NCBI GenBank assembly: GCA_009602725.1
Contig: WELB01000004.1
Location: 535,821-550,251, forward strand
From: Spirogloea muscicola
Taxonomy: Eukaryota > Streptophyta > Zygnematophyceae > Spirogloeales > Spirogloeaceae
DNA length: 14,431 nt
Direction: 5' to 3'
A program made the position numbers and the translations under genes. Shown piece by piece: positions 1-8,531 of this stretch (position 1 is the first letter of the stretch; each line of letters starts with the position of its first letter). The notes below the pieces were generated by a model. The model worked only from the letters and a program-made list of their open reading frames with translations. It was not told the origin of the DNA and ran no database searches.

Positions 1-190
1 CCCTCCCTCCCTTCCTCTCCCTCTCCCTCCATCTCTCCCTTCCTCCATATTCCTCCCTCCCTCTGTCCCTGCCTCCCTCTCTCCCGCTATCTCTCTCTCT
101 CCCCCCTCCGCCTCCCTTCCTCCCCCTCTCCCTCCCTCCCTCTCTTCCCCTCCCGCCCTCTCCCTCTTCCCCTCTCTCTCCCTCTCTCGC
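1..190. repeat. Imperfect CT-rich polypyrimidine tract (intronic)
   Basis: Almost every base is C or T on the plus strand, as irregular CCCT/CCTC/TCTC units, ending in a short CGCGCG run. It lies just upstream of the first recognisable ABCG exon, so it is most simply part of the preceding intron. Such homopurine-homopyrimidine tracts can form triplex DNA and are prone to length change; that is general knowledge, not shown here. The left boundary is cut by the window. Confidence 0.85.
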
Positions 191-269
191 GCGCGCTTCA
201 TGCTCCACTGCCTCTGCACCCCCTTCTCGCTTTCTTCCAAATATAGTGTCTCTTTAGACTACTTCATAG

Positions 270-1852
270 CAACGGTGCTGACTAAGCTCTGCATGGCACT
301 GCAGGGCATTGTCATGTCGGCTGTTGTGGGCATTCTCTACTCCAACCTCAAGAAGAATCAGAAGTCCATCCAGGACCGACAGGGTGTGCTCTTCTTCACA
401 GCCATCTTCACTGCCTTCAATGGCATCTTCCAGATGATCACCACTTTCCCTTCTGAGCGAGCCATCATCACGCGTGAGCGTAGTGCCAACAGGTGAGACG
501 CGGCAAGAGGGAGCATGTGCAGCATCTTAGAGTGCCGGATCCACTAACATTAATGAGAAAGGGGAGCATCGGAGGAGGACTGAGGAAGCTATATCTCTTT
601 GCCGAAGGAGAGGAGAGAAGGGTCTAATGAATGCAGCGACAGGCTGCATCAGGCGTGGGAGAGAGCTGTCCATGTAATATTCATGCACATTGCATGAGGA
701 AGAAGCACTTGGTGGTGATTGGTCCTGTGGGCGTGCCTGTGCAGCTACCGTGTCTCGGCGTACTACCCTGGCAAGGTGGTCGCGGAGTGGCCCCTCCGCA
801 TTATGGGCATTGCAATCTACGTCTTGATTGTTTACTGGATTGTGCACCTTCAGCAGACTGCTGCCAAGTTTTTCATCTTTGGGGGCATTGTGCTGCTCGA
901 GTTCACTGCCATGAATGCTGCTGGTCTCCTGGTAATATCCTCAACATGACATCTCACTGGTGGTCTTTGAAAGCAACACTTATCATCAATACCTTGTAAA
1001 GATATGTGATGACTTTACCTGATTGTCACTGCTGTTGCAGTCCCTACATGTCTTAGTTGTTGCATGCATTTTGCTGACCCTGTCACCTGGATATCCGCGA
1101 GGACAGGTTAGCTCCATTGCTCCAACGCCGCAGGTAGCGCTGGCGCTCGGGCCCCTGGTAACAGTCATCTTCATGCTCTTCGGGGGCTTCTATGTCAACT
1201 TGGACAACATTCCTGGCTGGATTCGGTGGTTCTCCAAGTGCTCCCCCCTGCAGTGGGGCTTTGTCGGCCTTGCCATCAACGAGTTCAGAGGTGCCCTTTT
1301 GCTTCCGATGCCAAGCTTGTCTGGCGCCATAAGCAGCAGCGGACAAGACCAGTGTGCGTCAAAGACAGCAAACATGCTATCCTTGTTCAGTTTGTACTCA
1401 TGCTGCCTTGGAGTGGTCATGCCAGGCGAGACATTCTCCTGCAAAGCGACTGACGACCAGTGCTACCGGACCGGTGATGCTGTTCTCGAACATCTATCGG
1501 TTGGCCAATATTCAGTATGTCTTCCATTGCTATCAAAGAGCCCTGCAGCATTAGTACAAACCTGCAGCATCTCTCGTCCATCCGTATGCTGGCCACACTT
1601 TGCACCATCTACAACAAGATAAATTCATTTGGATCAGCTGCGTAGTAAGGAAACTCCTGTGCTCGGTTGCAGATTGGGGAGGCTGTGGGCTGGCAAATCC
1701 TTATCATAGCTGTTCTGCACACTTTGGCGTTCTTGGCCTTGATGCGGAACCGGCCAAGGATGCAGCCCCTCTCGGCCATCTCTGTTGGCACCAGCAAGGC
1801 TGCCACTGCAGCCGTGCGAGGCCCTGCTGCAATTGGCCCTGTCCAGGTTTAG
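270..1852 (+). CDS. ABCG (white-brown complex) half-transporter, C-terminal membrane domain; 5' part outside window
   Basis: This is the C-terminal transmembrane half of an ABC transporter of subfamily G, which moves lipids, hormones or other hydrophobic compounds across membranes using ATP. Exons I read: about 270-492 (acceptor at 269; one at 257 is also possible), 745-931, 1107-1290, 1426-1514 and 1673-1852, ending in TAG. Codon phases agree at every junction, and all introns are GT-AG (donors GTGAGA, GTAATA, GTGCCC, GTATGT). Family signatures include SIQDRQGVLFF, SERAIITRERS, YRVSAYY, FGGFYVN and the INEFRG motif. Six hydrophobic segments are visible: three over the first two exons, one at the end of the second, one in the third and one in the last. 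A loop before the last segment holds two cysteines (FSCKATDDQC). About 287 residues are seen. The nucleotide-binding domain must lie left of the window. The closest relatives I recall are plant ABCG7-like proteins; the substrate cannot be told. Confidence 0.9.
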
Positions 1853-2637
1853 TCTAGGGTCTATGTAAAGTATCTCCAAGCTTTCTCACTGATGACCACA
1901 GAATGCTCCACAGCTATGATCAGTAGATCATATAGTGTACGGTTAGCAAATTCCTCACCTATTATATACATCACATCACTTTGATTAGCTGCAGGACGTC
2001 GCTGACTAAGAGCCTGAAGTGCCTGGAGCATTTCTTGTGGTGACGTGCTATGTTTTAGTGTACGTCTCCTCAGCATGCGCGTAGGTGTCACAGTTTTGTC
2101 AGCTGTGTGGCAACCCAAATCTGGAGTTGCCAATAAGATTACCCACTAAAATCAGACTGCCACTGTAATCCTCACTACCTTTAGCTTACCATAGCTTCTA
2201 ATTAATGGCTGTGGTAATAGCAGCCATCACTGCTGACACTGACATTATGAGCATGTATTGAGTAGTTGGTGGCAATGGTTCCAACTGACGGCGCCCGTGT
2301 CAAGAGAAGAGATCATTCAGTCCATACATCAACAACGACACCCTGTTGCACTAGAGAAGTAGAATAGTGTATCGTTGATAAGAACAACGCTCTGTTTGTT
2401 GATTGCTGTCTTGAAAGCTTGCGAAGCCAACACAATTGAACACTATGAATGATTGGGGCTCGTAAGTTGACGGAGCTGGCCAGTAAAGTGGCAAAATACT
2501 GGGGCTTGCACCATAATCTAGATGACGCGCTGTGACCGTCAGTGCATCAAGATAGTAAAAAGCCAAAGTGCATGTGCGTTGCGTAAAGCCCGAGGGAAGT
2601 CGTACATAATTATTGATGTGTAGTAAGGCACTTCTGA
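1853..2637. other. Intergenic region between convergent 3' ends
   Basis: About 0.8 kb of moderately AT-rich sequence between the ABCG stop codon and the last candidate exon of the minus-strand MCM10 gene. It should hold the 3' UTRs and polyadenylation sites of both. TGTAA, the usual green-algal poly(A) signal, occurs just after the ABCG stop (about 1864) and again near 2164, but neither can be assigned with confidence. The short open frames here show no family motif. Confidence 0.5.
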
Positions 2638-2893
2638 TCACATGGCAATCTGCCACGCCTTATGGCCATGCTCTTCAGTGCGCCTCTGGATCTGGGAGTA
2701 TTTGGTGGCCTTCACTAGTCATGTGCCACTAACCCGCAGAGATGACACTCATGTCGAGGGCGGAGTGAGTCTAGAGCTGACACATTGTATGGGCAATGTC
2801 AGAAATTTGTTTTCGGGGGCATGGTTGCACTGCTTTACAACGTGCTAAGATCGGAGGCATTCCTGCGGCTGTCATTCCCAAGTCCAAATAGCA
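2638..2893 (-). CDS. Candidate terminal exons of MCM10
   Basis: Two minus-strand segments look like coding exons. The upstream one (2893-2839) follows a good acceptor with a pyrimidine-rich run and ends at a GTAAAG donor; it reads through LDLGMTAAG. The second (about 2714 to the stop at 2640-2638) begins in a matching phase and reads through KATKYSQIQRRTEEHGHKAW, ending in TGA. A lysine/tyrosine/serine patch followed by a charged helix resembles the C-terminal region of plant MCM10 proteins as I recall it. A GT at 2641-2640 could instead be a donor, extending the gene further. The plus strand is also open here, so strand and membership in MCM10 are inferred from phase fit and composition. Confidence 0.42.
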
Positions 2894-3729
2894 CTGAGAT
2901 GTACGGAACAAAGTCATGGTCATGGTTTCACAGCTGAGTATGCACCTTACAACAGCAGTCACAATCCTTGACTGTGCTTCAGTTGCTCTGACCTCCTTGC
3001 ACAGCCAACTAGAGGCTCCGTATGTAACATCTCTGTGTGTGCTCTTGTCTTGTGGTTCACATGATGGTTCCTCCTGAAATCAGCACCCTGCAGAAGCAGA
3101 AAAAAATTTGAAATGACAAGGCAGCGTGGACAATCCCTAGAAGAGCTCTTCAGTTCACCTCTAAGTCATAGCATAACTTGCAGAGTAGGATGGCAAACAG
3201 TACTTAGCGCAAGCATTACCTTCGATCATCTGGGTTATCAATATTGCTAGAGCAGCCTTTCTCAGCTATTTCCTTTGGTTGCTGAGTTGTCAAGACCGGC
3301 TATCAGGCCGCTAATTGTGATTGTCTACAATCTGCATCCATGGGCTCAGCCCCTGCTCAATGATTAGTTGCAGCTGAGAGAGCCGCCGAAAGTCTGTGCA
3401 GGGCACAATCACTCCTCATGAAAGGCAGATTATGCAGTACCACTATTCAGAGAACAAGTGGCTTACCTTCCTTCAATACTGGCAGTGTACACTGGTCTTC
3501 TGCAACCATACCAGTGCTGAAATATGCCTCTTTCTGCAGATGCATTTCAACGAATATTACTGCAGACAAAAGGTTTGTATGCAATAGCAAGTGTCTTGCA
3601 GGAAAGGGCTGCAATGTTCGTTGGTTCTGAATTTGTAGCGGGGCGGAGCCATTATTGAAGTGAAACATCTTCAGGTTGTACGAGCACTCAGGGCATTGTG
3701 CTGAGGTTGCGCAAGAGTGGAGGGCATAC
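2894..3729. other. Probable intronic sequence of the MCM10 3' half; no firm gene
   Basis: No recognisable protein family is visible. On the minus strand there is a strong acceptor after a T-rich run near 3089 and a good GTAAGC donor near 3459, so small exons may be hidden here. One possible micro-exon after the 3089 acceptor would be in phase with the exon starting at 2893. I could not choose between reading frames. Confidence 0.3.
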
Positions 3730-4256
3730 AATGTCTGCCTCCTCAAGAGCATTGCCGTCCCCCTCTTCCAGCTCAAGCAAGCCAGCAGCAGTATGCTCAG
3801 TTCGACATTGTGGGAGCTTCCGCTCCTGCACACTGCAGGGATTCGACTCCAGTGACAGGCCACTTGCCCCATCGTTTCTCCTTCTCCTCATGCGGAGGAG
3901 CACCTCCGTGGAACTTTCTTGCTTCTGCCGAGCTGTTGTTAGCGACCTTGCTTGTTTGGAGGTACTCAGTGACTGTCTTGGCATGGCTTTGCCACACTGC
4001 CACCTCTTAAAGTTGGCCTCTGCATTATTGCTGGCGACATGCCTCCTGTGCATATTTATAGCTTATTGTCAGGTCGTGGATCTAGCATGCAAACAGCACA
4101 TCCTGACCATACCCTCACAATACTGCCAGCCTGCTGCTAACCAGACTGTATCTGAAAGGTTGCCCACGCACTTGGCCAAGAGAGGCTGGAGGTCTTACTT
4201 TGCTTGTTCGCCTCCAGCCAAAGGCTCGTTGGGTTGGCCTGGCCTTGATGATGCCT
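3730..4256 (-). CDS. Candidate linker exons of MCM10 (basic and acidic low-complexity region)
   Basis: Two further minus-strand segments can be joined in phase to the MCM10 core. The first, 4256-4199, reads as a hydrophilic linker (ASSRPGQPNEPLAGGEQA) between a CAG acceptor and a GTAAGA donor. The second, roughly 4003-3730, is basic in its first half with a possible nuclear localisation patch (RMRRRRN) and acidic in its second half (LELEEGDGNALEEADI), and ends at a GTATGC donor. If unspliced, that frame stops at 3688. MCM10 proteins have a poorly conserved charged linker after the zinc finger, so this fits but proves nothing. The plus strand also has a long open frame here (3698-4279) with a less protein-like composition. 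Confidence 0.38.
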
Positions 4257-4435
4257 CTGACCCATCTGACTTTCGATGATAAGAGTACATTAGTGGACTT
4301 GAAAATCAGTGGTATACGTTTGTAAGGAGCCTGTGCTTCACGAGATGACAGCAGAAGGGTTGGAGCATTCTTGTGGACGTCCTGGCGGAAGCAGGAGTGA
4401 GCGACTAGCTACTGGTGCACGGCCTGGATCATCAC

Positions 4436-6695
4436 CTGCGGCCCTATCTGGTGCTGAAAGGGCATGCAAAAATCTCCTGCCTTGGGATATGGATTTGGAT
4501 GTCAAGTTCTCAGGACCCCTGCACAGGAGCTAGGAGTCGCACTCAAATGTGGTCTAAGTGCGCTAATGTTGCTGTTAGGTATAAGCAAGCTTGTCTTGAT
4601 GCATTTGTCCATGGATCAGCTTGTGTAGCAACTACTTGCTTTGAGGAGTACTCCACGTTACAGCTGCTGCAATTTGCGAGAAGGAGGAGGTCCTCACTTC
4701 AGGAGTGTTTGTATGTCTTCTGCCGAGGCCAGCAGCTCAGCTTTTGCAGGCCGGTGCCTAGTGAGTGTTCGCTGCCGATCGTGCTTCATCTTCTTGCTTG
4801 TGCGGAAGTAAGCTGACGCCAAGTTTCTGCGCAGATCAGGAGTAGGATCAGGGCCCATACAACCGCTTTGCATTGGCCATGAGATATATACCTAAGTAAA
4901 CAGCTTGCAATGGCCTTGAATCACAAACCAATGTTAAAGCTTTACGTCTGCATCAACGGCTTAGCTCATAAGAATCAACATAGACAGCTGGGAAGAAAAC
5001 GAGGTCCTCACCCTCCCCCAATTTCCAGGCGGGTTGTCTGGACCTTTCTGTAGGCCGTCTGCCAAAAAGCGACATTGAATCAGAACATCAGTATCCTCAG
5101 AAGAGGACATATATTGAAAATCCATTGCACCTGTATCTGCACAGGCGCTTGCATGTCGTTTAGAGGAATAGACCTGCACGTGGGACTCGCAGTAGTCCGC
5201 TTGCCGCCTGCATAGCCAAACTGTGCAAGCTGTCAGGACTGGCTGACTGCTGGCGGACTGCTCAGGTGGTGTGAGCTGCTACTCGACATGATGCGACTTG
5301 GGCACAAAGCTTGCAGCTGCTGCATACATAGTAACCTTCTCTACACCCAACTATATGGAGCCCACGAGCATGCCTACGCTTGCCTGCCTTACTTTGACTT
5401 CTAAAATATCTGTGCTGTCTGGGGCAGAGCCAAGCTTGCCTGTCCAGGACCTTTGTGCAGGGGGTCCCCACTTTGGTCTTGCCCTTGCAGAAGCCGAAGT
5501 CCATGGACAAGCCGAGGGCGAGCAGCTGATCAGCCCTGGATATGCTCATGGCAAGGTCGCAGTCCTGCAAAGCAGACATCCAGCAAGCTATCATAACGCA
5601 CGGAGAATATGGTGCAATGGTCCCCTGCTGCAGCCCTGCTAGCTCCTGCTGGACTAACTCATCAGTACATTCTATAGAACAGGTTCCTGATCTTCAAAGA
5701 CCTGGCGCGCTATGCAGAAGAACATTGAGCATCCATCACGATCCTGCAATGGTTGGTCATGACCGACCTTCTTGTGTGGCAGCAGTTTGGCAGAAAACAC
5801 AGCCACGATACTGCCTTCACGTAGATGGTGCTTGCAGGCATTGCCGTGTAGAAAAAGTGACACGCGGTCCCTGCCCAGCAGCGAAAGGCGGCACTCCAGG
5901 TAGACTGAGCCACTTGCTGTGGCTCGCACCTTGCCCTTGGTTGCCAACACGCCAACCGTTGCCCATCGCAGGCACTCCTTGCGGTCATGGGCCTTGTGCC
6001 TGCCGCCAAGAAGGCCTCTTCCAATACAGCTTTGGCTCTGCTCTCACAGTTTCTGGATTCGATAAGTGAACTCAAGTATCAATGACCTGATTTGGATGCC
6101 TGCAGCAAGCACTTCATACCGGCTGGTGTGCTTTGCAAGCAAGGTCTCTGCTGCAGTGTTGTGACTTGTGCTTGCTAGTATAGGAAGTCCTCCTTACTTG
6201 AGCGCATGCAAGGGAACATAGCGAAGCCGGGACATCTCCTCCTCCAGTGCTGCCGCAGAGACGAGCCTTTCTCTGCTGCCACAGCAGATCCAGCTTACTG
6301 TGACGGCTGTCCAGCATCTCTAACGTTCTCGATCGGCTGCCGCAGTGATGGCACGAGGATGTATCTGCAAGCGCGCGTGAGGGTGCGAGCAAAGCCAATG
6401 GCATCCGGTCCTAGGTACGAGGCTCGCCTGATTCTGAGGCCGGAGAAACGCTCCTCCGCATCTGGCTGGTCCATGGTCTTGCGAGCATTCATCGGCTGGT
6501 CTGCTGCCTTTGATGCGGGAGCTCCCGCCCTGCGATGGTTCTGGCTGTCCCACTCGCTTGACAGCGAAGCCGGGCCTCCCTGCCAGTCGCCGGGCGCCAC
6601 TGCAGGGCTGGCGGACTCGGCCACGCGCCTGAAGGCGGACATGTCGGCGCAGCTCGCCGGCCTCTTGGCGCGGCCGCAGTCGTCGGAGTCGTACG
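4436..6695 (-). CDS. MCM10: MCM10 replication factor, conserved OB-fold and zinc-finger core (N- and C-termini unresolved)
   Basis: MCM10 binds single-stranded DNA, the CMG helicase and polymerase alpha at the replication fork in the nucleus. Exons read on the minus strand: about 6695-6428, 6272-6198, 5999-5768, 5564-5440, 5207-5174, 5058-5012, 4826-4698 and 4518-4436; codon phase agrees at each junction. Signatures in order are an N-terminal YDSDD patch, ERFSGLRIRERLVS across the first junction, WATVGVLATKGKV opening the OB-fold, RVSLFLHGNACKHHL within it, and the zinc finger. Numbered from Met at 6642, that finger is C200-x9-C210-x11-C222-x2-H225, the spacing I recall for MCM10. TAYRKV and GNLASAYF follow, as in plant homologues, then SQGRRFLHAL. 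The introns at 6427-6273 and 5439-5208 appear to start with GC. Met 6642 is the only in-frame ATG in the first exon, but conserved-looking sequence precedes it, so an upstream exon is likely. Confidence 0.9.
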
Positions 6696-6936
6696 CTGCC
6701 GGGAGCAGGGACGGCTCAGCACAGCGGCTGCGAGGCGCGATCAATCTAGACGCTCGTCATGGCGGACTGCATGGAGGAGGCCGTAGCCTTCCTCGAGGCC
6801 TCGACTAGCCGAGCAGCCCGGCCGCCGGCGCCCAAGGCCGGGCGCCGCGCTCACCGAGAGAGGCGGCGGCCGCTGGGGGAGGCGCCTCCGCGCCGAGCCG
6901 CGGAGCGAGAGCCGGCGGCGNGCTCCGCGTCGTCCA

Positions 6937-6937
<1 letters not shown>

Positions 6938-6973
<36 letters not shown>
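6938..6973. repeat. GGC trinucleotide repeat
   Basis: Twelve or so uninterrupted GGC units directly after an ATG on the plus strand. In frame this would encode polyalanine, and on the other strand polyproline. An undetermined base (n) sits just upstream at 6921, so copy number and local sequence may be unreliable. Because of the repeat, open frames across it are weak evidence of coding. Confidence 0.95.
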
Positions 6974-7279
6974 CTCACCCCCCTCCTCCCTCCCTCCTCC
7001 CGCCCGGGGAAAGCGAATTCGAATCTCCCGCGCACCCTTTTCCCGCCGCGCCCCGGCTCCACTAACCGCCGGTTATCACCCAAACCGTGACTTTGCGCAT
7101 CAATAAGACACCCGGCAAGCAAATGACCGCAGAAGCCAAGCCCTGAGCCCTTGAGTCCGGCCCCTCCTCCGCCATGTCCGCCGCCGCCGCCTCGGCCGCG
7201 CGCGCCGAGCGGCGCGGAGAGGCTGAGCTGCCGCGCCCGGCTCTGTTCCTGCCCTGTCGCCTCGCGCGGGCTGCCGCAG

Positions 7280-7466
7280 CGTCCGGTACATTCTCGAGAG
7301 TCGCAGCGTGCAAGGTGCGCTGCAAGTGAAGGCCGTCGAGCAGCTCCAGCATGTCGCCAGCCGGAGCTCGCCGAGCGGGCAGCTTCTTCGCGACGACACG
7401 CTTCTTGATGCCGCAGAGGGTGCCGATATGGAATGGATCAATCACCGACTCCCCATGCCATCTTAA
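7280..7466 (+). CDS. Possible terminal exon of an unknown plus-strand gene
   Basis: After a pyrimidine-rich stretch and a CAG acceptor, this frame reads as ordinary protein (including RSVRYILESRSVQGALQVK and DAAEGADMEWINHRLP) and ends at TAA 7464-7466, after which the sequence becomes AT-richer. The frame is closed upstream by a stop at 7224, so it needs an earlier exon, which I could not find in phase. The minus strand is open in the same codon register (with DPFHIGTLCGIKKRVVAKK) and could be the real coding strand instead, perhaps for an upstream MCM10 exon. I do not recognise either product. It may also be GC-rich noncoding DNA that happens to lack stops. Confidence 0.28.
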
Positions 7467-8531
7467 TCATGACCAGCAACTGTGGCATGACCTGTAGCTC
7501 CTGACCTGAATGCGAATCGGCTGTCCGAATGCTTCTGATGGCGTGCCCTTTGATCCAAGGCGTAGCTCCTGTGGCGCACTCCTCTTACTGCTACCGCCGC
7601 TGCGCATCTTTATGATGCCCAAAAAATACAACTATAACTCCTGACGCTCCAAGGGCGCCTGAAGTGACAAATCTAGCTGAGAGATGCGCCAGCAGGCGTA
7701 TACCGGGGTCGGTAACTTCGCTTCCATTGTGCTCCCCTGCTCAAGCATCTTACACAGTCACTGCCCAATCATACTGGCATGGTCGCTAAACTAAGCAAGC
7801 AGTGGAGTAGAGTATGCAGAGTCACTATATACTTGCAGATGCCCACTGAATTAACGGTGGACTATGGTGGAGTGGCCACTATCTAGCAGAACTGTTGGTG
7901 GTGATGATTGCTGATATCTGCATGTCGATGTGCTGCAATTTTAAAGGATGGCAATCTTTTCCTTAGAAGAATTAGAATGCCTCCTGTATCGCCGGCGGTA
8001 ACGGCAATGTGTGCCTGCCTGGTTTCTGCGAGGCGGAAACTGAGGGAAAAGGTCACGGTACAGAGTAGGCCCATGAGATCCTTGCGATTAAGACCGACTC
8101 TTCAAACCCTTTCCAACAACATAAGTGGCGGCCATCAACTTCTAAGCATGCGGTGGGTCAGCTGCAGCTCAGCCGGCTCAGCCAGCTCGACTGCTGCTGC
8201 TGTGGTGCAGCATTTGCGCTATCTCTAGCATGTGCTGAATGCCAACAGCTATTGTACATAGTTTTTGAAAGAATGTGTTTGGCCTTGTGGGGCCTGTCCT
8301 CTATGTTCAAAACCCGAAGAAATGTGATATGGTACTATTTCATCAGTGAGAGTGAGTCACTCTGCTGGCTGTTGTATTGTACACAATGACTCGAACAGGT
8401 TATAGTATAGTGCTATTCCAGAAGAGTGTGACCTAGGTACCAATTAAAAAGGGGGAAATCAGGAACACCAACACTGACGCGGAAGGTTGAAGGAGTGTTC
8501 GAGGGAGATGTAGGGGCACCAATTTGCTACT
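7467..8531. other. Intergenic region, no recognised gene
   Basis: About 1.1 kb with short open frames on both strands (for example 7908-8228 plus and 8074-7883 minus) that show no family motif and no consistent exon chain. It should contain the 3' UTR of the GT31 gene, which ends at 8532 on the minus strand, and possibly the 3' UTR of whatever is transcribed from the GC-rich island. A short CTG-rich run lies near 8190-8205. Confidence 0.5.

Larger units (their letters stand above)
6696..7470. promoter_or_regulatory. GC-rich (CpG-island-like) region upstream of MCM10
   Basis: Much richer in G+C and CG dinucleotides than the flanking intergenic DNA, with long GGC/CCG runs. It lies immediately upstream of the first MCM10 exon I could place, so it probably holds the MCM10 promoter, 5' UTR and perhaps a missing first exon, and possibly a divergent plus-strand promoter. 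ATGs with good context occur on both strands (plus 6759, 6936 and 7174; minus at about 7191), but none opens a frame I recognise. I found no clear TATA box. Confidence 0.45.

Noticed and set aside
1861-2133. Minus-strand open frame of 90 codons
   Set aside because: No family motif and no convincing exon partner; it lies where the convergent 3' UTRs are expected.
3698-4279. Plus-strand open frame of 193 codons
   Set aside because: Rich in serine, leucine and cysteine with no domain. It overlaps minus-strand segments that fit the MCM10 exon chain, though that chain is itself uncertain here.
5393-5440. Extension of the MCM10 zinc-finger exon to the GT donor at 5392
   Set aside because: It gives C-x9-C-x10-C-x3-H and leaves the next exon out of phase. 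The GC donor at 5439 restores both the phase and the family spacing.
6759-7106. Plus-strand open frame beginning MADCMEEAVAFLEA
   Set aside because: The start looks plausible, but the rest is low-complexity alanine, proline and arginine from the GGC repeat, includes the undetermined base, and has no donor in phase with the 7280 exon.
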